Shown here: positions 34,560 through 43,849 of the stretch, piece by piece
Position numbering within the stretch: the first letter of the stretch is position 1
Layout of the letters: each line of letters starts with the position of its first letter
Assembly: GCF_000383675.1 (NCBI RefSeq)
Contig: NZ_KB911820.1
Span: forward strand, 1-64,000
Origin: Terracoccus sp. 273MFTsu3.1
GTDB lineage: Bacteria > Actinomycetota > Actinomycetes > Actinomycetales > Dermatophilaceae
DNA: 64,000 nucleotides
Reading direction: 5' to 3'
Position numbers and translations under genes: made by a program
The notes under the pieces: generated by a model
What the model saw: only the letters and a program-made list of their open reading frames with translations
Told to the model about the DNA's origin: nothing
Databases searched by the model: none

Positions 34560-35783
34560 TCAGCGCTGCTGCCAGTCGGGACCGAGGCGGACGACGTCGC
34601 CCACGACGACGACGGCCGGAGCCTGCACGCCGCGCTCAAGGGCCAGCTCGGCGATCGTGCCGACCGTCCCGACCGTGGTGCGCTGGTCCGGCGCGAAGCC
34701 GCGCTCGACGACCGCGACGGGGCAGTCGGCCGACCGCCCGTGCAGGGCGAGCAGCTCGGTCGTGCGGGCGAGCTGGGTGACGCCCATGAGCAGGACGAGC
34801 GTGTGGTCGCCGCCCGTCGGGAGCACCGGGATGTCCTCGTGGCCCGTGACGACCGTGAAGCCGCGCGCGACGCCGCGGTGGGTCACGGGTATGCCGGCCG
34901 CCGCGGGCACGCTGACCGCGCTCGTCACGCCCGGCACCACCTCGACGCGTATGCCGTGTGCCTCGCAGGCGTCGCGTTCCTCGCCTCCGCGTCCGAGGAC
35001 GTAGGGGTCTCCGCCCTTGAGGCGCACGACACCGAGGCCGCGCTGAGCCTCCTCGACGAGGATGTCGTTGATGCGCGACTGCGGCACCGGGTGGTTGCCG
35101 GGCGTCTTGCCGACGTCGATGACGCGCACCGAGGCGGGCAGACGGCCGATGACGGCGCGGGGCGCGAGGCGGTCGACGACGACGACGTCGGCCGAGGCGA
35201 GCAGCTCGTGGCCGCGGGCCGTGAGCAGGCCGTCGACCCCGGGCCCGCCGCCGACGAGTGCCACCCAGCCGCGACGGCCGTGCGTGCGGGTGCGGCGCAG
35301 GTCGAGGGAGCCCGAGACGAGCGCCCGCTCGACCCCGTCGCGGACCGTCACGGCCAGACCGGGGTCGCCGGCGGCATACGCAGCCACGGTGACCCGGCCG
35401 TCGGGGGTGGTCACGTCGGCTCGGGCGGCGACGCTCGCGGTCGTGCCTGCGGCGTCCGTGGCGTCGACGCACCAGAGGCGCAGGGCCTCGGCGTCGGCGG
35501 CGACCTCGCGGTCGACGGACGGCTCGCCCGTCGCCGTGTGGGCGAACCAAGCGCCGTCGAGATCGGCGGAACCGGCGTAGTCGCGCTCGACCCACTCGAC
35601 GCGGCCGGCCACGGCCAGCTCGCGTAGGTCCTCGCACAGCCAGGGGGCCACGACCCGTACGACCGCGCCCTCGTCGAGGAAGGCCCGGACCCGGCGCGCG
35701 GACACCGGTCCGCCCCCGACGGCGACGACGAGGCGGCCGGTCAGGTCGAGGACGACCGGCAGGGCCGGCTTCAGATCTCCCAT
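34560..35783 (-). CDS. cysG: uroporphyrinogen-III C-methyltransferase/precorrin-2 dehydrogenase (siroheme synthase CysG-like)
   Basis: The product (407 aa) has an N-terminal NAD-binding domain (VVAVGGGPVSARRV at 20-33) that oxidises precorrin-2, perhaps also inserting iron. It is followed by a SUMT domain from about 165 (VALVGGGPGVDGLLT, VRLKGGDPYVLGRGGEE, VVPGVTSAVSVPA). Siroheme is the cofactor of the sulfite reductase encoded at the head of this operon. The gene is shorter than enterobacterial CysG (about 457 aa). ATG 35783 overlaps the end of cysN by 13 bases. Confidence 0.92.
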   Translation of the reverse strand: MGDLKPALPVVLDLTGRLVVAVGGGPVSARRVRAFLDEGAVVRVVAPWLCEDLRELAVAGRVEWVERDYAGSADLDGAWFAHTATGEPSVDREVAADAEALRLWCVDATDAAGTTASVAARADVTTPDGRVTVAAYAAGDPGLAVTVRDGVERALVSGSLDLRRTRTHGRRGWVALVGGGPGVDGLLTARGHELLASADVVVVDRLAPRAVIGRLPASVRVIDVGKTPGNHPVPQSRINDILVEEAQRGLGVVRLKGGDPYVLGRGGEERDACEAHGIRVEVVPGVTSAVSVPAAAGIPVTHRGVARGFTVVTGHEDIPVLPTGGDHTLVLLMGVTQLARTTELLALHGRSADCPVAVVERGFAPDQRTTVGTVGTIAELALERGVQAPAVVVVGDVVRLGPDWQQR

Positions 35784-37147
35784 TCCTCGTCACCCTCGGG
35801 CTGCGTCGGGGCGTCGGCGGCCGTGGGCAGCGTCGCGCCCACCATGCCGGCAGCGACAGTGCGTCCGTCGTGCGCGTCGATGAGCAGGAACGACCCGCCG
35901 CGGCGCGAGGTCGAGTAGTTCTCGACCGGGACCGGCGCCGCCAGTCGGAGCGTCACGAGGCCGATGTCGTTGAGCGACAGCGCGTCTGCAGGGACCGTGT
36001 GGAGCCCGTCGAGGTCGAGGGCGCCGTCGAGCGACCGGACGGCCGTCTGCACCGTGCGCGAGCCGTGCTTGAGCAGCAGGCGCTGGGCCGGGCGCAGCGG
36101 AGCGTCACCCAGCCAGCAGACGACGGCCTTGATGTCCTGCGTCGGCTCGGGGGCGTCGGAGGCAGCGGCGATGACGTCGCCGCGCGAGATGTCGATCTCA
36201 TCGGTGAGCCGGAGCGTCACCGACTGCGGCGCGAAGGCCTCCTGGAGCTCACGGTCACCGAGGTCGATGCCGGCGACGGTCGTGCGGCGGCCGGACGGGA
36301 GGGCCACCACCTCGTCACCGACGCGCACGACGCCCGAGGCCACCTGGCCGGCATACCCCCGGTAGTCGCGTTGCGCCTCGTCGCGGGCCGCACCCTGGGG
36401 CCGGATGACGAGCTGGACCGGCAGGCGGAAGGACTCGTTCGCCGGGTCGTCCGACGGCGGGAGCGCCTCGAGCAGCTCGAGGAGGCTCGGGCCGGCGTAC
36501 CAGGGCGTGCGCGGCGAGCGCTCGGCGACGTTGTCGCCGTCGAGGGCGCTGACCGGGATGGCGATGGCGTCGACGACGCCGAGCTCGCGGGCCACGGCCT
36601 GCACCTCGGACTCGACGCGGTCGTAGACCTCCTGCGAGAAGTCGACGAGGTCGATCTTGTTGACCGCGACGACGACGTGCGGCACCCGGAGCAGCGCGGT
36701 CACCGCGAGGTGGCGGCGGGTCTGCTCGAGCACGCCCTTGCGCGCGTCGACGAGGAGCACGACGACGTCGGCCGTCGAGCTGCCGGTGACGGTGTTCCGG
36801 GTGTACTGCACGTGGCCGGGGCAGTCGGCGAGGACGAACGAGCGGTTGGCCGTCGCGAAGTAGCGGTAGGCGACGTCGATGGTGATGCCCTGCTCGCGCT
36901 CGGCGCGCAGGCCGTCGGTGAGCAGCGCGAGGTCGGCGGCGGTGAGGCCACGGTCGCGGCTGACCCGCTCGACGGCGGCGAGCTGGTCGGACAGGACCGA
37001 CTTCGTGTCGTGGAGGAGTCGTCCGACGAGCGTCGACTTGCCGTCGTCGACCGAGCCGGCCGTGGCGAGGCGGAGCAGCGTCCCGCGGGCCGCACCGGCG
37101 ACGGCGACCGGGTCGAGGACCGGCGTGGTCTGCGTGGAGGCACTCAT
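35771..37147 (-). CDS. cysN: sulfate adenylyltransferase subunit 1 (GTPase)
   Basis: The product (458 aa) is an EF-Tu-like GTPase that drives ATP sulfurylase. G1 is GSVDDGKST (31-39), G3 is DCPGH, G4 is NKID. Beta-barrel domains 2 and 3 follow. There is no fused APS kinase, which agrees with the APS-type reductase in the operon, because PAPS is not needed. It acts as a complex with CysD, encoded 73 bases upstream. Confidence 0.95.
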   Translation of the reverse strand: MSASTQTTPVLDPVAVAGAARGTLLRLATAGSVDDGKSTLVGRLLHDTKSVLSDQLAAVERVSRDRGLTAADLALLTDGLRAEREQGITIDVAYRYFATANRSFVLADCPGHVQYTRNTVTGSSTADVVVLLVDARKGVLEQTRRHLAVTALLRVPHVVVAVNKIDLVDFSQEVYDRVESEVQAVARELGVVDAIAIPVSALDGDNVAERSPRTPWYAGPSLLELLEALPPSDDPANESFRLPVQLVIRPQGAARDEAQRDYRGYAGQVASGVVRVGDEVVALPSGRRTTVAGIDLGDRELQEAFAPQSVTLRLTDEIDISRGDVIAAASDAPEPTQDIKAVVCWLGDAPLRPAQRLLLKHGSRTVQTAVRSLDGALDLDGLHTVPADALSLNDIGLVTLRLAAPVPVENYSTSRRGGSFLLIDAHDGRTVAAGMVGATLPTAADAPTQPEGDEEWEI

Positions 37148-37220
37148 GTCAGGCTGTCCTTGTCTTGGGGCCCCCGCGACGTATCGGAGCGAGGGACGAG
37201 CGGAGAACGTCGTGGGGAGT

Positions 37221-38213
37221 TCAGAAGTACCCCTCCTTCTTGCGGTCCTCCATGGCTGCCTCGGAGATCCGGTCGTCGGCGCGCGTCGCGCCGCGCTCGG
37301 TCAGGGTCGAGGCGGCCACCTCGACGACGATCTCGGCGTTCGTGCGGGCCGGGGACTCGACGGCCCCCGTGCACGACATGTCGCCGACGGTGCGGTAGCG
37401 CACGAGGCGCGTCTCGACCGTCTCGTCGTCACGCGGGCGGCTCACCGGCCCGACGGCGAGCCACATGCCGTCGCGCTGGAAGACCTCGCGCTCGTGGGCG
37501 TAGTAGAGCGGTGCGAGCGGGATGTCCTCGCGGTCGATGTAGCGCCAGATGTCGACCTCGGTCCAGTTGCTGATCGGGAAGACACGCACGTGCTCGCCCG
37601 GCCGGTGCCTGGGATTGAAGAGGTTCCACAGCTCGGGGCGCTGGTTCTTCGGGTCCCACTGGCCGAACTCGTCGCGGAGGCTGACGATGCGCTCCTTGGC
37701 GCGCGCCTTCTCCTCGTCGCGACGGCCGCCGCCGAAGACGCCGTCGAAACGGTTGTCGTTGATGGCGTCGAGCAGCGGGAGCGTCTGGAGCGGGTTGCGG
37801 GTGCCGTCGGCGCGCTCGCGCAGCCGGCCGTCGTCGATGTAGTCCTGCACGCTCGCGACGACGAGCCGCAGGCCGAGCCGCTCGACCGTCTCGTCGCGGT
37901 AGGCGAGCACCTCGGGGAAGTTGTGGCCCGTGTCGACGTGCAGCACCGGGAAGGGGATCGGCGCCGGCCAGAAGGCCTTCGTCGCGAGGTGGAGCATGAC
38001 GACGGAGTCCTTGCCGCCGCTGAAGAGCAGCGCGGGACGCTCGAGCTCCCCGGCCATCTCGCGGATGACGAGGATCGCCTCGGCCTCGAGGGCGTCGAGG
38101 TGGGTGAGGCGGCGGTCGTCGGCGTCGCCCGCGGGCACGACGGCGAAGGCCGTGTCGTCCGCAGCGCTGTCGTCGGCGGCCACGCGAGTGGTCGGGGTGC
38201 TGGTCGTCGTCAT
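37221..38213 (-). CDS. cysD: sulfate adenylyltransferase subunit 2
   Basis: The product (330 aa) makes APS from ATP and sulfate. The PP-loop is SGGKDS (65-70), followed by VDTGHNFPEVLAYRDE. The FPISNWTEVDIWRYI and EGYF C-terminal blocks are canonical. The N-terminal 30 residues are a longer Thr/Ala/Asp-rich tail than in enterobacteria. ATG 38213 overlaps the cysH stop (ATGA). Confidence 0.95.
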   Translation of the reverse strand: MTTTSTPTTRVAADDSAADDTAFAVVPAGDADDRRLTHLDALEAEAILVIREMAGELERPALLFSGGKDSVVMLHLATKAFWPAPIPFPVLHVDTGHNFPEVLAYRDETVERLGLRLVVASVQDYIDDGRLRERADGTRNPLQTLPLLDAINDNRFDGVFGGGRRDEEKARAKERIVSLRDEFGQWDPKNQRPELWNLFNPRHRPGEHVRVFPISNWTEVDIWRYIDREDIPLAPLYYAHEREVFQRDGMWLAVGPVSRPRDDETVETRLVRYRTVGDMSCTGAVESPARTNAEIVVEVAASTLTERGATRADDRISEAAMEDRKKEGYF

Positions 38214-38959
38214 GTGTGGAGTCCGCACTCGGTCTTGGCGAAGCCGGCCCAGCGACCGGCACGAGGGTCCTCGCCGGGCTCGACCCGGCGGGTGCACGGC
38301 TCGCAGCCGATCGACGGGTAGCCATCGGAGAGAAGGGAGTTGACCTCGACCTGGTGCTCGGCGGCATACGCCAGGAGCTCGTCGAAGCTCCACGCGGCCA
38401 GCGGGTTGATCTTGACGAGGCCGTTCTTGGCGTCCCAGGTGACGAGGGGCGTGTCGGCGCGGGTGGGGCCCTCCTCGCGGCGGACGCCGGTGACCCACGC
38501 CTCGTACAGCGGGAGGGTGCGAGCCAGCGGCTCGACCTTGCGCATCTGGCAGCACAGTGCCGGGTCGCGCTCGTAGAGGCGGGCGCCGTACTTCTCGTCC
38601 TGCTCGGCGACCGTCAGCTCGGGCATGACGTTCACGAGGGTGATCGGCAGGTCCTCCGCGACGATGTCGCGCGTCACGAGGGTGTCGGAGAAGTGGTAGC
38701 CGGTCTCGAGGAAGAGCACGTCGACCCCCGGAGCGAACCGCGAGACGACATGCGGCAGCACGGCATCCGCCATCGAGCAGGCAACGGCGAGGCTGCCGTC
38801 GAAGTGGAAGGCGGCCCAGGCGGCGACCTCGTCGGCGGTCGGCTCGTGCTGCCCGTCGGCGCCGAGCGTCGCGGTGAAGTCGTCGACGATCGCCTTGAGC
38901 TCGGCCTCGCTGCGCCGCCTGCGGGGCACCTTCGGGGTCGCGAGGGGAACTGCGGTCAC
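38210..38959 (-). CDS. cysH: adenylyl-sulfate (APS) reductase, iron-sulfur type
   Basis: The product (249 aa) reduces APS to sulfite using thioredoxin. The catalytic cysteine is Cys245 in ECGLHT. The four cluster cysteines, Cys136-Cys137 and Cys219-x2-Cys222, mark the [4Fe-4S] APS-reducing class rather than PAPS reductase. The GTG start at 38959 overlaps the sulfite reductase stop by four bases. Confidence 0.95.
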   Translation of the reverse strand: MTAVPLATPKVPRRRRSEAELKAIVDDFTATLGADGQHEPTADEVAAWAAFHFDGSLAVACSMADAVLPHVVSRFAPGVDVLFLETGYHFSDTLVTRDIVAEDLPITLVNVMPELTVAEQDEKYGARLYERDPALCCQMRKVEPLARTLPLYEAWVTGVRREEGPTRADTPLVTWDAKNGLVKINPLAAWSFDELLAYAAEHQVEVNSLLSDGYPSIGCEPCTRRVEPGEDPRAGRWAGFAKTECGLHT

Positions 38960-40680
38960 AGGAGTGCTCCTTCGTCTGCTCGGCGGGTCCACGACGAGAA
39001 GGTCTCGCCGGACTCGCGCTGGTCGAGGAAGGTCCGCACGACGCGCTCGACGTAGTCGGGCAGGTCGTCGGCCGTCACCTTGAGGCCGCGGACCGTGCGT
39101 CCGAGGCCGGCCTCGTCGCGGTCGACGGAGGCGAGGCCGCCGCCGAGGTGCACCTGGAAGCCGGGCACCTGCTCCCCGTCGATCGTCACGAGCTGGCCCT
39201 TGAGGCCGATGTCCGCGACCTGGATGCGGGCGCACGAGTTCGGGCAGCCGTTGACGTTGAGGCTGATGGGGGTGTCGAGCTGCTCGGTGACGTCGGCGAG
39301 ACGCTGCTCGAGCGCAGCGATCGTCGTCGCCGCCGTCGCCTTGGTCTCGACGATGGCGAGCTTGCAGAACTCGATGCCGGTGCAGGCCATCGTGTGCCGC
39401 CGGAAGGGGCTCGGCGCGGTGCTGAGACCGAGCTTCTCGAGCCGGGTGACGGCGCCGCGGACCCGGCGGCCCGGGACGTCGAGGACGACGAGCTTCTGGT
39501 GCGGGGTCAGGCGCAACCGGTCGGAGCCGACCGACTCCAGGAGGTCGGCCAGGCCGGTGAGCACGTCGCCGCTGATGCGCCCGACGGTCGGGGCCGCGCC
39601 GATGTAGCGCTTGCCGTCCTTCTGCAGGTGCACGCCGACGTGGTCTCCGGGGCCGCTGGCAGGCGCCGGCGGCGGCCCGTCGGGGAGCTCGCGACCGAGG
39701 TACTCGTCCTGGAGCACCTGGCGGAACTTCTCGGGACCCCACTCGGCGAGGAGGAACTTGAGGCGGGCCTTGTTGCGCAGGCGGCGGTAGCCGTAGTCGC
39801 GGAAGATCCGGATGACGCCGTGCCAGACCTCAGCGGCCTCCTCGGGTCGCACGAAGACGCCGACGCGCTCGGCGAGTCGGGGGCTCGTCGAGAGGCCGCC
39901 GCCGACCCAGAGGTCGTAGCCGGCGCCGAGCTCGGGGTGGACGACGCCGACGAGGGAGATGTCGTTGATCTCGTGCACGACGTCGAGGCTCGGGTGGCCC
40001 GTGATGGCCGACTTGAACTTGCGCGGGAGGTTGGCGAGCTCGGGGTCGCCGATGTAGCGGTCGAGGATCTCGTCGATGACGGGCGTCGGGTCGATGATCT
40101 CGTCCTGCGCCACCCCGGCGAGCGGGCTGCCGAGGATGACGCGCGGGGTGTCGCCGCACGCCTCGGTCGTCTGGAGACCGACGGCCTCGAGCCGCCGCCA
40201 GATCTCGGGCACGTCCTCGACCCGGATCCAGTGGTACTGGATGTTCTGCCGGTCGCTGATGTCCGCGGTGCCGCGGGCGAACTCGTGACTGATCTCCGCG
40301 AGGACGCGCAGCTGGGCGAGGTTGATCGCGCCGCCGTCGAGGCGGACGCGAAGCATGAAGTACTCGTCGGACAGCTCGGTGTCGTCGAGCTGCGCGGTGC
40401 GGCCGCCGTCGATGCCGGGGCGGCGCTGCGTGTAGAGGCCCCACCACCGGAAGCGGCCCGAGAGGTCCTGGGGCGGGATCGACGCGAAGCCCTCGCGCGA
40501 GTAGATCTGCTCGATCCGCTCGCGGACGCCCAGGCCACCCTCCTCCTGCTTCCAGGTCTCGTTGGCGTTGAGCGGCTCGGTGCCGTCGACCTTCCACTGC
40601 CCGTTGGAGCGGCCGGCACGGGGGGGCCGGGTGCCGGGGCGCACCGGGGCCGTGCCGGTCGCGGAGTCGGTGACGGTCAT
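38956..40680 (-). CDS. sir: ferredoxin-dependent assimilatory sulfite reductase
   Basis: The product (574 aa) reduces sulfite to sulfide with six electrons. It has the duplicated siroheme-[4Fe-4S] fold; cluster/siroheme cysteines lie in ACTGIEFCKLA and NVNGCPNSCARIQ. Arginine-rich substrate segments such as SDRQNIQYHWI are present. It could formally be a nitrite reductase, but linkage to cysH, cysD, cysN and cysG settles sulfite. ATG 40680 lies seven bases after TACATT with no ribosome-binding site, so the operon message is probably leaderless. Confidence 0.94.
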   Translation of the reverse strand: MTVTDSATGTAPVRPGTRPPRAGRSNGQWKVDGTEPLNANETWKQEEGGLGVRERIEQIYSREGFASIPPQDLSGRFRWWGLYTQRRPGIDGGRTAQLDDTELSDEYFMLRVRLDGGAINLAQLRVLAEISHEFARGTADISDRQNIQYHWIRVEDVPEIWRRLEAVGLQTTEACGDTPRVILGSPLAGVAQDEIIDPTPVIDEILDRYIGDPELANLPRKFKSAITGHPSLDVVHEINDISLVGVVHPELGAGYDLWVGGGLSTSPRLAERVGVFVRPEEAAEVWHGVIRIFRDYGYRRLRNKARLKFLLAEWGPEKFRQVLQDEYLGRELPDGPPPAPASGPGDHVGVHLQKDGKRYIGAAPTVGRISGDVLTGLADLLESVGSDRLRLTPHQKLVVLDVPGRRVRGAVTRLEKLGLSTAPSPFRRHTMACTGIEFCKLAIVETKATAATTIAALEQRLADVTEQLDTPISLNVNGCPNSCARIQVADIGLKGQLVTIDGEQVPGFQVHLGGGLASVDRDEAGLGRTVRGLKVTADDLPDYVERVVRTFLDQRESGETFSSWTRRADEGALL

Positions 40681-40687
40681 GTAATCG

Positions 40688-40717
40688 AATGTATAACCAG
40701 TGATTATCTCGGCCCAA
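40688..40717 (-). promoter_or_regulatory. promoter and operator-like repeat of the sulfate assimilation operon
   Basis: The minus strand shows TTGGGC (40712-40717), a 16-base spacer and TATACA (40690-40695); TACATT (40688-40693) is an overlapping alternative -10 at leaderless spacing. ATAACC-AGT-GATTAT (40693-40707, one mismatch between arms) overlaps the spacer and -10. This AT-rich spot stands out in the GC-rich surroundings and would suit a sulfur-responsive repressor. Confidence 0.6.
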
Positions 40718-40789
40718 ACGGGTCCAGAGTGCGGCCCTTTCCCACCCAGCCGGTGGGAATGCCGTCCGGGAGCCCCGCGGTCTCCTGGG

Positions 40790-41758
40790 TCAGGGACCGG
40801 CGAGCTGGCCGGAGTCGACGGCCTGGACGATGCCGAGCACCGTCCGGAGGTAGGCCTGCGAGTGGTTGTAGGAGAGCACCGCCGCCGTGAGGTCGGCCGG
40901 GCGCGAGAGGTCGCGGCCACCGGCACAGAGGTAGTTGGCGGCGGCGAGCGCCGCGTCCTCGATGTTCTGCGGGTCCTCGACGCCGTCGCCGTTGCCGTCG
41001 GCGCCCCAGATGCGCCACGTGCCGGGGATGAACTGCATCGGACCCACGGCGCGGTCCCAGACCGGGTCCCCGTCGTAGCGGCCCCCGTCGGTGTCGCGGA
41101 TCGCCGAGAAGGAGCCACCCGAGAGCGCCGGACCCCGGACCGGCGGGACGGCGTCGTGCGACGCGTCGAGCGTCCGGCCGCGGAGCGAGGACGACTCCAC
41201 CTCGCCGATGGCGGCGAGCAGCATGACGGGGATGTGGCAGGCGCGCTGCCGCTCCGCGGCGGAGGCGTATGCCGCCCAGATGATCTCGTCCTTGGTGCGC
41301 GCAGTCGGCCGCGAGGTGCCCTTGGGAGGCACGGTGACGACGACGGGGATCTTGATGACCGCCTTGGGTCGCCAGGGCGTGGGGTTGGCGCTCGACCCGC
41401 CGCCCGGCTCGAGGGTCGCGGCAGGGACGGCGGGTGCCTGCTGCGCGAGGGTCGAGGCCGCGATGCGGATCTCGTCGAAGACGGGGAGCACGAGATCGCC
41501 TGCGACAGAGCCGAACCCACTGTCGAACGGCGGTGGTTCCGGCTGCGTCGAGCCATCGGTGCCGGATGTGGTCGCTGCGCCTCCCGGCACCAACGGTGAG
41601 AGCAGGGGTGCGGGTGTCGGGGTCGGTACGGACGGAGCGGTGTCGGCCATGGCCTGCGCTGCCGACCCGAGCAGGGCCGTCGCCACGGCGACGGAGGCGG
41701 CGACGGAGGCGGCCACGGCTCGTGCCGCGGTCCATCGTCTCGGCTTCGCCCCTGACAT
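40790..41758 (-). CDS. secreted lytic transglycosylase-like protein
   Basis: The product (322 aa) has a signal peptide (residues 1-35, cleaved after AMA), a Pro/Ser/Thr-rich linker, and a C-terminal lysozyme-like SLT domain. The catalytic Glu is in AAIGEVESS at about 184; VGPMQFIPGTWRIWG and the YNHSQAYL segment are typical. A DGNGDGVEDP insert resembles a calcium-binding loop. GGAGGG precedes ATG 41758. It probably cuts peptidoglycan. It lies 147 bases downstream of copCD and may or may not belong to that unit. Confidence 0.85.
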   Translation of the reverse strand: MSGAKPRRWTAARAVAASVAASVAVATALLGSAAQAMADTAPSVPTPTPAPLLSPLVPGGAATTSGTDGSTQPEPPPFDSGFGSVAGDLVLPVFDEIRIAASTLAQQAPAVPAATLEPGGGSSANPTPWRPKAVIKIPVVVTVPPKGTSRPTARTKDEIIWAAYASAAERQRACHIPVMLLAAIGEVESSSLRGRTLDASHDAVPPVRGPALSGGSFSAIRDTDGGRYDGDPVWDRAVGPMQFIPGTWRIWGADGNGDGVEDPQNIEDAALAAANYLCAGGRDLSRPADLTAAVLSYNHSQAYLRTVLGIVQAVDSGQLAGP

Positions 41759-41905
41759 GTCCGTGTCCCTCCTCGGGCGCGTGGCCGCCCACTCACCAGT
41801 ACAGCGCGAAATCCTCGACCGTGGCGACGAACGCCGAGTCCCACAGGACCACGGGCCATCCTGCCCTCCGGCCCGACTCGTCACGACGGGAGGGTCCCCC
41901 GGCCG

Positions 41906-43849
41906 TCACCGGCTCGCGGCGGATCGCGGCGCGACGGCACCGGACTCGTCCTGAGCCGCGTCGGTGCTGCCTGCGACGGCGGACGCCTGGGGCCGGGGCG
42001 CCCAGTGCCCGACAGGCGTACGCGTACGACCCGGTGCCGGAGACGGCTGACGGCGGCGCTTCACGAGGAGCCAGGCGGCGCCGATCACGGCCGCCACGGC
42101 GAGCACGGCGCACGCCAGGGCCAGCTGCCCCGAGACGGGCGCCCGCGACACGACGGGGGCCGGGTCGGAGGAGCTCGGGCCGACGACCCAGTGCACGGTG
42201 CTGCGCACGTCGTCGAGACCGCGCCGGTGCACGACGACATCGACGTCGACCGGTCCACCTGCCGGCAGCTCGAGGGCCGCCGACCAGCGCGACGGCGTCA
42301 CGGCGATCGCCGTCACCGGCGCCTGCGCCACGGCGGGACGCGCGTCGACGCCACCCGACGAGCTGCCCCGGACGGTGACGGACACGCCCGTGACGGGCCC
42401 GGGGGACGGTCGACGCGTGTCGAGCACGTCGATGAGGGCCACGCTGGCGCCCGGACGGTTTGGCCGCAGGGCGAGGGTCTGCTGGAGGTCGGCGACCGGC
42501 CGGTCGTCGATGACGCTCGGCGCCTGCTCGCTGACGAGGCGGGGCGAGACGGCGGGCTGCCCCGTGGCGAGGAGACCGGCGAGGGCGACGACGACGAGCA
42601 GGCCGACGGCCTCCACCGCGACGAAGGCTCGTCGGGCCTGCCCCTCCTGCAACCCCCGAGGGTGCAGGGCGCGAGTCGTCGCGAGCGCGACGAGCCCGAC
42701 GAGGCCGGCCAGGACGACCTTGGCGAGCAGGACGCGACCGTAGGTGGTGAGCAGCGCGGCGTCGACCGAGACGACGACGTCGCTTGCGAGGTAGACCCCG
42801 GTAACGGCGACGACGACGACCGAGACCGTGGCGGAAGTGCGGAAGCCCCGCAGGACCGAGCGGACGTCCGATCGCGAGAGTCCCAGCCGTACGGCGCGCA
42901 CGCCGAGCAGCGCGAGGGCGGCCACGGAGCCCGCCCACAGGAGGGCGGCGACGAGGTGCACCGTCGAGGTGACGACCCACGTCGGGCCGCCGCGGACCCC
43001 GAAGTGACCGATGCTCACGGTGAGCAGGCCCGCGCCGAGGAGCGCGGTCGTGGCTGCGACGTCGCGCGACACCCGCCCCGAGGCCGACCGGTCCGGCCGG
43101 TCCGGCCGGTTCGGCGGTGCCGGTCGGAGCGCGAGCGCCGCGCCGAGCAGGGCCGCCTCGCGCAGCCCCCACCGCAGCAGGTAGCCGGGGGTGAACGCCG
43201 CGGCGCCGAAGCGGACGAGGTCGACGAGCGCGACGGCCAGGGCCGCCGTCGCCCCGACGACGAGGAGACGGAACGCCTGACGGCGGAGCCAGGCCCGCGG
43301 CATACCGCTCGTCGGCTCCGGCAGGCGACGGAGCAGGCGTCCGACGACGACGGCGCCGAGCCCGGCGCCGATCCCCGCGAGGACGGCCCACCGGCCGACC
43401 AGCTCGAAGAGGTCCGGGTTGCTCTCGCTCGGACCGGCAGCCTGCACCTCGCTCTGCACGCCGAAGGCGAAGATGCCCGCGGACTCGTGGAGGTCGTCGC
43501 TCGACAGGGTCCGCCAGGACACGTGGTACGCGCCGACCCCGAGCGCGGGGATCGTGGCCACGACGGTCGCCGGCGCCTCCTGGTCCTCGTCGCTCTCGAC
43601 GAGCGTCATCGACGTCGGTGCCACGCGGTGACCGTCCGGCTCGGTGACGGTGATCTCGGTCGAGGCGAGGACGACGTGCTCGGTGAAGCGCAGCTCGATG
43701 CTGCGTGGGGCTGCCGCGAGGCTGGCCCCATCGGCCGGGTTGCTCGACGCGAGGTAGGCGTGGGCCGAGGCCGGGCCCGCGCCGAGGCCGACGAGCAGGG
43801 CCGTGCCGAGAGCCACCACCAGGGTGAGCAGGGCCCGTCGGAGGCCCAT
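41906..43849 (-). CDS. CopC-CopD fusion, copper binding and import
   Basis: The product (647 aa) has a signal peptide cleaved after Ala29, so mature residue 1 is His30 (HAYLASSNPADG). With His121 in DDLHESAG this forms the CopC copper-binding histidine pair. CopD follows at about 150-460, with eight or so helices. A third extracytoplasmic beta-rich domain (about 470-600), one more helix and a basic cytoplasmic tail complete it. CopCD fusions bring copper across the membrane. Here it is probably the copper supply or homeostasis component for the oxidases of the same operon. A TGATG junction overlaps the previous stop. Confidence 0.9.
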   Translation of the reverse strand: MGLRRALLTLVVALGTALLVGLGAGPASAHAYLASSNPADGASLAAAPRSIELRFTEHVVLASTEITVTEPDGHRVAPTSMTLVESDEDQEAPATVVATIPALGVGAYHVSWRTLSSDDLHESAGIFAFGVQSEVQAAGPSESNPDLFELVGRWAVLAGIGAGLGAVVVGRLLRRLPEPTSGMPRAWLRRQAFRLLVVGATAALAVALVDLVRFGAAAFTPGYLLRWGLREAALLGAALALRPAPPNRPDRPDRSASGRVSRDVAATTALLGAGLLTVSIGHFGVRGGPTWVVTSTVHLVAALLWAGSVAALALLGVRAVRLGLSRSDVRSVLRGFRTSATVSVVVVAVTGVYLASDVVVSVDAALLTTYGRVLLAKVVLAGLVGLVALATTRALHPRGLQEGQARRAFVAVEAVGLLVVVALAGLLATGQPAVSPRLVSEQAPSVIDDRPVADLQQTLALRPNRPGASVALIDVLDTRRPSPGPVTGVSVTVRGSSSGGVDARPAVAQAPVTAIAVTPSRWSAALELPAGGPVDVDVVVHRRGLDDVRSTVHWVVGPSSSDPAPVVSRAPVSGQLALACAVLAVAAVIGAAWLLVKRRRQPSPAPGRTRTPVGHWAPRPQASAVAGSTDAAQDESGAVAPRSAASR

